Shown: positions 24,961 through 34,794, numbered from the stretch's first letter. The stretch is DNA of 64,000 nt from Cordia subcordata (GCA_028554755.1 JAPTOF010000020.1:7383001-7447000); one strand, 5' to 3'. The notes: a model not told the origin generated them from the sequence alone. Translations and numbers: made by a program.

Positions 24961-25060
24961 GATATAGCTAGCAGACAAGAGCACCAAAAATTGCTAGGTG
25001 TATCTAGCTTCACCTGTTTTATACCTTTCTTTTACATCATACATGCCCAAGAATTTGACG

Positions 25061-25976
25061 GGGTTTTTTTATTTTTTTGACCCAATTTTTAATATACTGC
25101 GCAAAAATGACCTGCTTTTAAAATGGATTTAAAAAATGACCTAATCTCGTTCTAGGAACGCATCGGGTGTGTTTTCAGAACGAGATCTTGTTTCAGGAAT
25201 GCGACGGCGTTCCCAGAACGCGGTTGGTGTTTTTGCAACTTTTTTTTTTAACATACCTTGTTTTTTCATTATTTATTTATGTGATGGTATTACGCTTTTC
25301 TCTTTTGCAGTTATTTATGATCCGTGGATGCTTTTATTTCAGCATTGTGGACACTACATTATCAATTGGATATTATATACTTAATTCTTTTTATTCAAGT
25401 GAACATTATGCTGTAATTGTAAACAAAACATTACAAAATTACAACTAAGTAAACAAAACAAGATTACAACTAAATAGGATTACTTATATTACAATTAATA
25501 TATATTACATAATAACATTCAAGATTACAACTAATACACATTACATAACACCATTACAAGATTACAGCTATACGCTACGTATTTTGATTATTGGGGCAAG
25601 TTGGAGTAGTGTGGCCTTATTGACCGCATGCTGTACACCTTCGTCGTCCACCTTGGTTTTAGCGATTCATCTTGTTTCGAATGCACTAGCCTCCAGTTTG
25701 AAATAATGTCCATAATGCTGAAATAAAAGCATTCACGGATCATAAATAACTGCATAAGGGAAAAATATAATACCATCCCATAAATACATAATAAAAAAAT
25801 AAGGTATGTAAAAAAAAAGTTGCAAAAGCACCAGCCTCGTTCTAGGAACGCGATCTAGTTCTAGAAATGGCTCGACGCGTTTCCAAAATGAGATTGGATC
25901 ATTTTTTAAATTTAATCTAAAAGTAAGTTATTTTTGTACGACATATTAAAAATTGGATAAAAAAATAAAAAAATCC
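25061..25976. mobile_element. Non-autonomous Mutator-like element, 916 bp, long TIRs, perfect 10-bp TSD
   Basis: GAATTTGACG flanks both sides exactly (25051-25060 and 25977-25986). The ends begin GGGTTTTTTTATTTTTTT and, reversed from the right, GGATTTTTTTATTTTTTT. Inverted similarity continues for about 310 bp on each side (to about 25370 and from about 25680), including a shared TTATTTATGATCCGTG block. A 9-11 bp target duplication with TIRs of hundreds of bases is the signature of Mutator-like (MULE) elements. The unique centre (about 25375-25680) has no transposase motif. Open frames in the arms are mirror images of each other, not genes. Confidence 0.9.
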
Positions 25977-26988
25977 GAATTTGACGTACCAAATCCATAA
26001 TTCTACGTAGTCTCCACCACCTAACACTTCTACTTCATCACGCAATTGAACCAGAAGCAACAAATCTCTGTACGTAAAAACTAAATATTATTTCTAGAAA
26101 GGGGCGAGAGTAAGGCAGCAAGGCGGCTCTGTCAGTGATATTGCCGATCATATGTTCCATCATTGACCTTTTAACTTAGTATTGCATGTATCTGAGCCCT
26201 GATTTCTTGTCTGAAAATTATTGTACTATGTCACTGTGCTTGTGTCTTATTTATAGTCTCAAATTTATCGGACCTAATTAGCTGCGCTATTTCCAGATTT
26301 TTGCCTTTTACTTTCTGATAACGTGTAAAATAATCGCTGAGTTTATGCGTTCACGCTGTACCATTTAAGTTGAGATATCTATAAGCAAATTGCATGGTGT
26401 AAAATTGTATCAAAAAGCGGTTCAAATGATCATTCAGGGACATAGCATACAGTTATATATATACATAATATAATAAATCGGAAATTAATGGGAGATGGTA
26501 TCAAGTAATATGGAGAAGATCAAAAAATTCGTGATTCCTCATGAATGATCAGTGGCACTGATTGGCCTCATACTGAAGTTTTGGACACAAAATGCATGTT
26601 TTCTTGTTAATATAATAAATAAATATATCTGTATTTTTTTTATAAATTTAAATTTTTAAATAAGATATAACTTTATCCGTTTGTGAGAACAAATAGAGAT
26701 AGAACTCTTGCAGCAAAAATCTTGCAATCTCTACTACCGGAAGCAAAAAGCAATCCTTTTAATGTCGAGAAAATATTGATGGCTTGATCATAACATATAT
26801 GTGTTTCTGAGTTTTTTTTAGCTTTTCTGCATATTCCAACCCTTATAGATGCTTAAAAAATTTACACCTTCGTGCATCCATGGAAATGCTTCACGACGAT
26901 CCCTGCTTTTCACATCAACACTTGTATTTACCAGTGCTTTTGGTCCATTATGTGAGGTGTGCTGGTTGTTATATTTAGTTAACTCAAC

Positions 26989-27575
26989 TAGGGATGTCAA
27001 TGGGGTGGGGTTCAGAAACTTCTATCCCGCACTTGATATTTTTCCACTTGCCCCTATTCTACCCCTATACTTGTACCGGAGTTTTCTACCATCCCAACCC
27101 CTACCGGTGTTTTTTACACCATGTTCCTACCCAAGGCAGCTATTAACAAAAGTCAAAAGAGTGGTAGCATCGGGACAAAACACCTACTTGTTAATCCTCT
27201 ACTTGTCAAGTGAAATCTCTACTTTTTAATTAGATAAAAATAAATAAAAAAAATAATATAAATTATGCACCAAACCTTAACATATCAAATTCAAACTCTA
27301 ATACTTAAAATTCAGTATAATTTTATAATAATAACACATTAAATCCAAACTTACTCTAAATCATAATTATTAAACATAACATATAATATACATATATATG
27401 TGTGTGTATGTATGTTGTATATATATAGTTTAAAAATATATACCGGGGCGGGGAGGGGTTATCCAACCCCGACCCCGCTCTGCCCTACCCCAAGTGTTTT
27501 TTTACAAAAATTCCACCCCTACCCCGTCGGTGCCCCTGTGGGGCAGGACGGGGCGAACTACCCTTGATATCCCTA
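26989..27575. mobile_element. hAT-like element, 587 bp, perfect 8-bp TSD
   Basis: Starts TAGGGATGTCAATGGGGTGG and ends in a related inverted sequence closing with GATATCCCTA. AACTCAAC flanks both ends exactly (26981-26988 and 27576-27583). The outer 100 bases are G-rich on the left and C-rich/G-rich on the right, the middle is AT-rich. Same family as 5164-5718. No transposase coding; frames spanning the left border are artefacts. Confidence 0.9.
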
Positions 27576-27948
27576 AACTCAACTGTTATAACTCGAACTT
27601 TTATTTTATAAGATGACTTGATGTACATAGCATGAACATGTATATATCTTACCCACATACACTTAGTAGGGACAATGGCAGTTTATCGGATTTTTGAGTT
27701 TTTAGATTTTTTAATTTCAGAGTGCGGAAACAAAAAGTCATTGGATATTAAAGATTATAAAATTCCATCTAGTTTTAACTTCAAGATTTCTTTTAAATTG
27801 TTTTCCTTTTTGGATATTTACTAAATCATGTCCAGCCAGTCAAAACTAAATCTGGAAATAAATATGAAAAGTAGTTGAGCATAAATGAATTAAAAAAAAT
27901 CTAAATTAACCTCAATTATATTATTCAAATTCAAATAAATGTTTGAAA

Positions 27949-28068
27949 GAAGGGCTTAGGTTGCAGTTCAAATGGTTGAAAATATTTCCTTCAAAGGTGA
28001 TATTTTGGGTTCAAATCCCATGCATAGGAAATGGAAAATTAGTTTGGCGGTGGGGGTTTCAAATAAAT
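27949..28068 (+). mobile_element. SINE, tRNA-derived, about 120 bp with 16-bp TSD
   Basis: An A-box-like GCAGTTCAAATGGTTGA (about 27963-27979) and a B box GGTTCAAATCCC (28008-28019) have pol III spacing. The body ends in an A/T-rich (AAAT)n tail. AAATAAATGTTTGAAA occurs on both sides (27933-27948 and 28069-28084), a LINE-type target duplication. Confidence 0.82.
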
Positions 28069-28084
28069 AAATAAATGTTTGAAA

Positions 28085-28734
28085 TAAGAGAGCATTTTGA
28101 TATCTTATTGATTTATTCATCATTCTCTGATGATTAAAAGGCCTTTCTATTTATAGAGAAGAGCTGACTTCGTCTTAACTAAGGGCCTTTTTTTAAAAAA
28201 AAAAAAATAGTTCTTTAAAATATATTGGAAAAAAAATTTTTGAAAACAAAAGTTTTAAAAGACTTGTTTAGTGACTTTTATTGTAAAATAGATATATAAT
28301 GGAGAGAGTTTAAGGAGAAAAAATATTTACCATTATAATGGTATCTTAATTGTAAAATTGCTTGCTATTAATGAAGTAGAGTCCTCATTATTTTTGTGGA
28401 GTTTTTGAAAATAAAATGTTGAAAATATCTTTTTGTTGTTCTCTGTTTTCTATTTCTAAAACAACTTTTCATTAACTTTACTTTGTAATCAAAGGGAGAG
28501 ACACTCCTAGAATTTTATTAAAGTAAAAAAGAAAAGATATAGGATAGAAGATGGATCAAACTAAAACCTCCTATTATTACTCCTAAATACTGTGATCAAC
28601 AAGCCAATCGTTATATGGCAAATGCAATACAACCTACAAATCAAGGTACTACCTCAATCCATATTACAAAAACCTCTAATGTAGGCAAGCAACAAAAAAG
28701 TGGTACTACCATCCTTACAAAATGCCTAACAACT
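28085..28734. other. Spacer with T/A-rich MITE-like block
   Basis: From about 28180 to 28480 there is GGGCC-start, T/A-rich sequence like the family at 33366-33592. The remainder to 28734 is probably 3' flank of the RNase H remnant. No gene. Confidence 0.4.
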
Positions 28735-29345
28735 AACTATTGTCTAATATACGGACGGTTCAATTTGTCGCATCTAATGAGCCCTTGGAGATGAGAAAAA
28801 TCTTCCATTGGGTAAAAAACATGCAGGTCCACATTAATAGCTCCAAAATTAGCAAGAGAGTCAGTTGCAGAATTGCCCTCACAATAAATATGAGAAATTT
28901 GACCGCGCATTTTTGCCATCAAACAACAAGCTTGATCAACCCAGTAGCAACATTTCCAAGAGTCTCAGGAGGCTCCATTTACAAGTGCAATAGCTTAGAG
29001 CGAATCTCTTTCAATCCAAACCTTGTTAGCGTTAAGCTTAATGCAAATACGCAAACCTCTAATGAGGGCTCTGATTTCAACATTAACAACTGTTCAATAG
29101 CTTATTTTAAAATTAAAAACAAAACAATCTTTCTAAACAAATTTGCTTTTGCTTTAGCTACCACAAAAAATCTTCTTTAGCTAGAGTTTTTCTTTGATCA
29201 AAAAATATTTTTCTGTTAACTTATTTTTTTATGTTATCAAATACCAGAAAATCTGAAAGATATTTTTCTGCAAGCAAACGGAGCCTTTATTTGAGCTGCA
29301 TCATTAAGGTGTAATGAAAATCCTGAATTTCCTGCAAAACCACGT
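28735..29345 (-). pseudogene. RNase H domain remnant (non-LTR retrotransposon or RVT_4-like)
   Basis: On the minus strand the pieces read, in order, a GNSGFSLHLNDAAQI-like start (about 29300-29345), then EIRALIRGLRICIKLN and VWIERDSL (about 28985-29090, with an in-frame stop after DSL), then ISHIYCEGNSATDSLAN (about 28840-28890). These match the RNase H fold of plant LINE-type elements, including the late H-x-x-x-EGN-x-x-x-D motif. It is broken by stops, frameshifts and a MITE at about 29098-29290, so it is not functional. Confidence 0.75.
29098..29290. mobile_element. T/A-rich MITE nested in RNase H remnant
   Basis: The RNase H reading breaks off near 29098 and resumes near 29290. The inserted A/T-rich block ends in AAGCAAACGGAGCC, an end motif like other GGCTCC/GGGCC-start MITEs here. 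Exact borders and target duplication are not resolved. Confidence 0.5.
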
Positions 29346-29560
29346 ACCTGATTTTGAGTTTGTGCGATTGTGAATTATATCAATTCTACTCCCCACAAAT
29401 TAAATTTTTAGAGCTTTTCTTTTACTTGATTGATTTGTTCATCATAATTATTCTTTCTTCTTGCATGCCCATCACTGTTAATCTAGGATTAACGCCGCAA
29501 AATCAACATGTATATGAGATTCTTGATTATGTCAACTAATACTACGATATGACAAAGTAA

Positions 29561-29674
29561 TTGTTTGATAATGCTTATTTTGGTGCTTACGAGCGCTTTT
29601 TATAAAAAAATTTCGGGAAGTTACTTTTTGTTTTAGTACTTATAATAAGTACTCAAATAAGCATTGACAAACTG
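29561..29674. mobile_element. Short foldback MITE
   Basis: TTGTTTGATAATGCTTATTT on the left matches, inverted, CAAATAAGCATTGACAAAC on the right, enclosing further self-complementary sequence (AGTACTTATAATAAGTACT). About 114 bp; no clear target duplication. Confidence 0.6.
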
Positions 29675-29836
29675 GCTCCAAAAGTTCAATGGAATGATTG
29701 ATGAAACAATTGAAACAGAAGGTAAGACCATGCTGGTAGGCGTTTACAATTTGTTGTGACAGATGACCTTTTCATTTTTCAGAGAGCTAAATATGCTGGT
29801 AGAGAAGTTACTTATTTATAGTATACCAGAATACTT

Positions 29837-29957
29837 AGAGGTGTTTAGCTTTGCTTATTTAGTGCTTATAAACACCTAAATAATAAAAAGTAGGTGAAAA
29901 AATATTTTTTTTTATGTGCTTATAAGCGCCTAAAACAAGCAAAGCCAAACATCCTCT
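29837..29957. mobile_element. Short foldback MITE, 121 bp
   Basis: Ends AGAGGTGTTTAGCTTTGCTT and, reversed, AGAGGATGTTTGGCTTTGCTT are inverted repeats with CTTATAA-x-C-x-CCTAAA arms inside. TACTT occurs on both sides (29832-29836 and 29958-29962). Confidence 0.75.
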
Positions 29958-30012
29958 TACTTTAACATCAAAAGTTGTAAACATGAATCACTTCACTGCT
30001 GAAAGTTTGTAA

Positions 30013-30078
30013 TACTAGTTAGAGCCTGTTTGGCTCTCTCTATTTTACTAGTTAGAGCCCGTTTGGCTCTCTTTATTT
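30013..30078. repeat. 33-bp tandem duplication
   Basis: TACTAGTTAGAGCC-C/T-GTTTGGCTCTCT occurs twice head to tail with a 33-bp period, at the junction between duplication landmark TACTAGTTAG and the 3' flank of the sulfotransferase. Confidence 0.9.
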
Positions 30079-30123
30079 TGCCGTTTATAAGCACCTAAAG
30101 AAAAACACCTCTTCCATTTTGAT

Positions 30124-31077
30124 TCATATTTCAAGTCCAGATCCTTCCAATTTCGTCTGCACAATTTGGTCAACCCGCTCTCTCATCCCAGGGGTGAGTT
30201 TTTTCTTCCAATCCCCAACAATGCCAAGCCTGAAAAAGGAACTTTTGGGTAGGCTGACCCATCGATCCACCCCACTCTTGTTCACCTCCAAGTTCTTAAG
30301 CCTCTCCAAGCTGCATCTCTGCACCACATTCTCAACCTCTTCATCATTATCAAATGGCCTCCCCAGAAAAGCAGCTAGTTTCTTCACTTGCTCATTTGGT
30401 TCTCTTTTCAGCTCTTCATACTCGAGGAACAATATCTTTTCAGGTTGTTTTAAACCCTGATTCCAATACAGCAAGACATGATCGAAAAAGGGAACAAAAG
30501 GAATCGTCCCGTTAGAGAAATTCTCGAATGCAATTTCGAAAGGATGTGGCTTAAGAATGTTCATGAAATGCCACATGGATACGACAGTGTCTTTCGGATC
30601 GCGAACGATGTAAACGATCTTGCATCCGGAGTTTTTGATTGAATCAGGCAAGACACTGTAAGGCAGGTGAGTGTGGAAAGTCCTGGGAGATTGGAAAGCT
30701 GAGAGATCAGGCCCTGGATTAGCTACATAAGTTTGGGTTTCCAGGGTCTGCACATAGAATGCTGGATGGTTTTTCACAAGAGGGTCCTCTTCATCACCAA
30801 GAGAAGTTTGGGGGCGTCTCATGATGCAAACAACAAGGGCTTTGAGCCAGGTCGTACCTGTTTTCATGGCGGAAGCCAGGATAACATCGTCGTCACGGGC
30901 TTCGAAGTGTTGCTGAACAGCTTGTGCAGCTTCCAGGTGAAGTGGTGGACACCAAATGCCTTCCCATTGATAGAGTTCGAAAAGGCCACCATAGCTACAA
31001 TGTGGAAGTTTTTGAAGCAAAGGCTTGAAAGGCTCAGAACATTGATTAACCAGTGGTTCACAAGTAGCTTCTGCCAT
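30124..31077 (-). CDS. Cytosolic sulfotransferase (SOT family)
   Basis: Intronless, 317 residues from the MAEATCEPL start (31077); an upstream in-frame ATG at 31098 adds seven residues but MAEA looks like the family start. SOTs move a sulfonate from PAPS to hydroxyl groups of small molecules in the cytosol; plant substrates include flavonoids, brassinosteroids, salicylate, hydroxyjasmonate and desulfoglucosinolates, not predictable here. Visible motifs: 5'-phosphosulfate loop KTGTTWLKAL (residues 72-81), catalytic His in FHTHLPY (137), 3'-phosphate site YIVRDPKDTVVSMWHF (156-171, Arg159 and Ser167), and the C-terminal RLGIVGDWKKKLT (283-295). Odd points: the residue before the loop Lys is Met where Pro is usual, and the usual Lys of R-K-G-x-x-G-D-W-K is Leu. 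The frame is intact and full length. It lies inside duplication copy B; copy A has no gene at the matching point. Confidence 0.95.
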   Translation of the reverse strand: MAEATCEPLVNQCSEPFKPLLQKLPHCSYGGLFELYQWEGIWCPPLHLEAAQAVQQHFEARDDDVILASAMKTGTTWLKALVVCIMRRPQTSLGDEEDPLVKNHPAFYVQTLETQTYVANPGPDLSAFQSPRTFHTHLPYSVLPDSIKNSGCKIVYIVRDPKDTVVSMWHFMNILKPHPFEIAFENFSNGTIPFVPFFDHVLLYWNQGLKQPEKILFLEYEELKREPNEQVKKLAAFLGRPFDNDEEVENVVQRCSLERLKNLEVNKSGVDRWVSLPKSSFFRLGIVGDWKKKLTPGMRERVDQIVQTKLEGSGLEI

Positions 31078-31210
31078 GGCAATAAGTGAAATTAACACAC
31101 TGCTTTCGTTCTTGCCTTTCTTGAAATTGCATAGATCTTACTTTGGCCAAGACAATGGTGTATGTAACATGAAAAACACTTGCAAATAGTTGTCAATTTG
31201 TTGTCGTGTG

Positions 31211-31219
31211 TTTATTTAT
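31211..31219 (-). promoter_or_regulatory. TATA-like element upstream of sulfotransferase
   Basis: CATAAATAAA on the minus strand about 135 bp upstream of the ATG; position is plausible for a core promoter but the match is ordinary. Confidence 0.3.
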
Positions 31220-31239
31220 GTGCTGCTCCTGCCACGCTG

Positions 31240-33201
31240 GAATATTTGTTGTTGCGTAAACATTTTGAATCACTACTCTTAACATGTGAATTTTGTAGAC
31301 CAAAACAAATTTTGCCCTGAAACAAAAGAGACAGAAAGATTTTCTCCTCCTCGTCAACGACAAGGCTCTTGCTCCCGCCTGTTAACATGACAGGGTGAGA
31401 AATTTTGGAATATTAATCGATTACCGAAACTACAATCGAATTGGAAAAAAATATTTCTATTTGCTTATTTAATTTTTAATTCGAATTCGATTATTAAGAA
31501 TTAATTTGTTCGATCTTTGATTTCAACTACGGATAACATGTGTAAATTCCAGTTATCAAGCGAAATGATCGAACTATTCAAATTTTTTTATAAATTTTGA
31601 TTAATAATTTCATTTGCACATGTTAATTTCTGTTGAGTAATTAGGTTAAACTTTTGCGGTTTTAGAAACCGTATTTTGTGAGTAATTAAATTTCAATTAT
31701 AAGAAAAGTTTGATTTATGTTCGTTAATTATTTTATGTAAATTCATATTTCAATTACTAAAAATTCGATTCAATTTAATTTGATTATTACCGAATTCTAA
31801 TTTTTGATTAACTTCAGACCTGCAACTTATAATAATACTTGTTGATTAGTTTGCGAAGAAATGTATGCCAGATGCTCTGCCGTGCTGATCAGCATTTGCG
31901 GTAAACCACACATCCCAATGCTCAAGTTCAGGAAATTGTTTGGGATGCTACAGTGATGCTACACTGACTTGTTGCATTGCAACTTGCATATGCAACCATT
32001 CTGAGCTGTCAGTTTAAGCGAAAATGAAGAAACTGTAAAATGTAACGGAGTATTTATATAAATAATATAAAAAAGTTATTAGTCGAAAATAATATATTTC
32101 TGAAAATAATTCCAAAAATAATATACTTGTTTGCGGAAAAGACAAGCCTCTCTTGGACAAAAAAAATCTTTACAAATTTTGCAAAATTTCTATTCGTTTC
32201 TGTCAGATTCTCTGAAAATGTCATAAGCGTTTGACTTGTGAATGTGAAACTTTGGTTTAAGCTCTAGGAGAAAAAAAAAAAAAAAAAAAGAAGTTGAACT
32301 CTCACATTTATTTTTTAAAAGGGTTAACCAAAGGAGAACCCCTTTCCCACTGGGCTTAACTGCGGGAGGTAAATCGAGAAATGCGTGAGAGGACCAACTC
32401 TCACATTTATTATTTTGCTGCTAGATATAGCATGGTCATGCCATAAATATTCCCATTCACATAAGAATTTTGGCAAGTAAAAAAAGTATATTGTAGTAAA
32501 TTTAAGCGAATCGGCTGCCTACATATATTTATTTTGAGTATATTTATATTATTTGTGGTGTAATATACAAATCATTTTTTTATTATAAATTAGTCAAAAG
32601 TATCTTTTAATAGGTTTTGTTCTTTGTAGTTATAACAAATAAAATATATGTTAGTATCTTATATTTTATTAGGACGTAGAAAGAGTTAATAAAATTTTAT
32701 AATAAAATAATAAAATTTTATTTTCCATTATTATATCCTTAAAATTAATCTTTGAAATGATATATTTTTTTAATTACAAATTTAAAGCAAATTTATTCCA
32801 AACAAACTATAACTAAATCAAATATCAGCTGTATAATATGGTTTGGCTTATAGCTCATTTCTTCATCCTATAAGATCTCCTACTGTTATTTAACAAGTTT
32901 CAGGCATTCTATGAGATTTTTCATTCCTCCCGCGTTGCCAAAATTCTTCAACGGATAGGACTCGTCAATATTTATGACATCTCAATGCTATATCTTACTG
33001 GGAAACAACAACTACTATAGTTCGACTTTCACAACAATAGTTCGATTTCACAAAATAGTGGAACAAACCAAGCCAGTAATTACACATATTATAACTTTTA
33101 ATTACATTTAAAAGTATAATAAAAATAATTAGTTACATTTGGCTCAAGAGTAAAGATTTTCATTGTAACTAAAAATTATGCTACACTTATAAACATAACT
33201 A
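31240..33201. other. Spacer, no gene seen
   Basis: AT-rich with many AATTCGA/TCGAATT motifs between about 31400 and 31800, which may be an old palindromic MITE. The right-hand landmark of duplication copy B (AGCTGTCAGTTTAAGC) is at 32004-32019, and a small retroposon lies at 32313-32395. No coding recognised. Confidence 0.45.
32313..32395 (-). mobile_element. Truncated SINE-like retroposon with perfect 16-bp TSD
   Basis: AACTCTCACATTTATT occurs exactly on both sides (32297-32312 and 32396-32411). On the minus strand the 83-bp insert contains TTTCTCGATTTACC, a weak B-box-like sequence, and ends CTTTTAAAA, like a SINE 3' end. The long exact duplication indicates LINE-machinery insertion; the 5' part is missing. 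Confidence 0.75.
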
Positions 33202-33365
33202 TTTTTTTTTTTTGATCGGTAGATAAGCATATTCATTCCACCAAAAGAAACTTTACAAAACGAGCTTGTCAAAAATCAAGGCCCCAGGCTATACATAATC
33301 TCCTATTTTCTAACGTGTCTTTGTACTTTCTCTTGAACCTAACAGAGCTTTTAGTATCAACATTA

Positions 33366-33592
33366 GGGCCTATTTGAATTGGTTTTTTTTCAAAAAAAAT
33401 ATATATATTTTTTTAAAAAAATCACATTAAATTTGCAATAACTATTTGATTTGGCTTCCAAAGAAGCTGAAATTCTGAAAGAATCTCAAATATAACTTTT
33501 TTTAAAAGTCAAAATTTTCAGCTTTTAAAAAAAAATATTTTTTAAATGTTATTAAAAAAATACTTTTAAAAAATGTCAATCGAAACGAGTCT
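33366..33592. mobile_element. Tourist-like MITE nested in the LINE 3' part
   Basis: Begins GGGCCTATTTGAATTGG and ends, reversed, AGACTCGTTTCGATTG, flanked by TTA on both sides (33363-33365 and 33593-33595). T/A-rich interior with inverted symmetry. A TTA duplication suggests PIF/Harbinger, but the ends match only partly. Confidence 0.5.
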
Positions 33593-33670
33593 TTAATCCT
33601 ATCTAAAATCAGCTCCTCCGAGGCGAACCCAGTACTGTGGACGCAACAACTATTTCTCTCGCACCAAATA

Positions 33671-33734
33671 TTATAGACAGTAGAACAAAACACAGCTTTC
33701 ATTTATAGACAGTAGAACAAAGCACAGCTTTCAT
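33671..33734. repeat. 32-bp tandem duplication inside LINE
   Basis: TTATAGACAGTAGAACAAA followed by the CACAGCTTTCA block occurs twice with a 32-bp period and about one difference. It breaks the LINE reading frame by repeating the KAVxCSTVY segment. Confidence 0.95.
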
Positions 33735-34794
33735 CAAATCTGCTTCCTTTCCTTTGCTAACCAGAGGAGGGACTGCCAATGTGTTCATGAAAGCTAAAGA
33801 TGGAGGCCATTCCCCAATCATTTTCTTTAATTTGTAGAAGTCTGCCACCTTTGCCTTAAAAGCCACCTCTGGAATCTGGGTGGCATTTTCTTTAATTTGC
33901 ACATGAGTAACTTTCTCCAAGTCTATGTTGAATTACAGGGAATTGCAACACTCCAAAATGCACTCCCTTTTCGGGAGAACTTTGTTTACCCAATGTGCCC
34001 ACAGTGATTTATCATCAACCAAAGTATACCAAAACTGTTCAAGGAAAGCCACCATGTTGATGTCTTTAAGCCAGTGAATCCCAAGTCCGCCTTCCTCTCT
34101 CGGTTTAACATTATCACCTTTCCACTGAAAACCAGGCATCCGCGACTCAATGACCCCTTTTGGAAGAAGAAAAACATTGCACCAATACTGAGTGATACTA
34201 GTGGGCACAGATTTGATTAATTGAAGCCTGAGCGCACACGACAACCATCTATTTGCCCAATGATTAATTCTCCTGGTGACCCTATCAATGAGTCCCTTGT
34301 AATTATTCTTTGTGAGATTTCCAGTTCTAAGAGGGGCACTCAAGTACCGAATTGGTAACATGCCTTCTTTGATCTTCAAGATAGCACATAGATTTTCTTT
34401 AACACTTTCAGAACACCCTGCAAAAAAGCCTTCACTCTTCACTTCACTAAACTTCAGTTCAGAGAGTTTAGGGAAAAAAAAAAAAAAAACTTCAAGAGTT
34501 TTCTGATTAAGTTTAGAGAGCTATGATTGGCCTTCGAGAAAATGAGGATGTCATCTGCAAAAGCCTGATGGTTAAGTTTCAGGTTACCACATCTCGGATG
34601 AAAACAGAAACCTTTTCTTCTACCAATGATATTGAGCAGTCCCGTGAGTACTTCTATGGCAGTAACAAAAGAGGTACGGCGATATTGGATCTCCCCGCCG
34701 AAGTCCTTTTTGCCCGGGCAAAATAACCCTCCAACTGGCCTTTAACAACAACAGAGTAAGAAGGTGAGGTGACACAGACTCCCTACTAATATTT

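Larger units (their letters stand above)
24255..27720 (+). repeat. Segmental duplication copy A, expanded by insertions
   Basis: Anchor blocks shared with copy B (35640-36720), in the same order: CACTATCTG.AAACATTT.TAACCCTG near 24282; CATAATTCTACGTA and ACCACCTAACAC near 25990-26035; GCAGCAAGGCGGCT near 26116; TTTCTGAGTT near 26803; AATGCTTCACGACG near 26884; CATGTATATATCTTACCCAC near 27640. Copy A is about three times longer because a hAT-like element (24512-24960), a Mutator-like element (25061-25976) and another hAT-like element (26989-27575) inserted after the duplication. Confidence 0.85.
33202..34790 (-). mobile_element. 5'-truncated LINE (non-LTR retrotransposon) with reverse transcriptase remnant
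   Basis: On the minus strand the sequence starts inside the reverse transcriptase: a GLRRGDPISPYLF-type motif (about 34670-34710), the catalytic box FADDILIFSKA (Asp-Asp at 34550-34561), then an open stretch 33933-34442 with LPIRYLSAPL, LQLIKSV and EEGGLGIHWLKD, typical of plant LINE RT thumb and downstream region. A zf-RVT-like part follows (33502-33920). It ends with a 12-base poly(A) (T-run at 33202-33213), marking the true 3' end. Frameshifts, a 32-bp internal duplication and a nested MITE show it is dead. ORF1, endonuclease and RT fingers are absent through 5' truncation. Confidence 0.9.

Noticed and set aside
25167..25776. Several 60-93 codon frames
   Set aside because: They lie in the arms of the Mutator-like element, and the left and right ones are inverted copies of each other.
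26849..27229. 126-codon plus-strand frame
   Set aside because: It crosses the left border and TSD of the hAT-like element at 26989, so it is a chance fusion of host and transposon DNA.
30119..31089. Plus-strand frames opposite the sulfotransferase
   Set aside because: They are antisense to a complete, motif-bearing enzyme gene.
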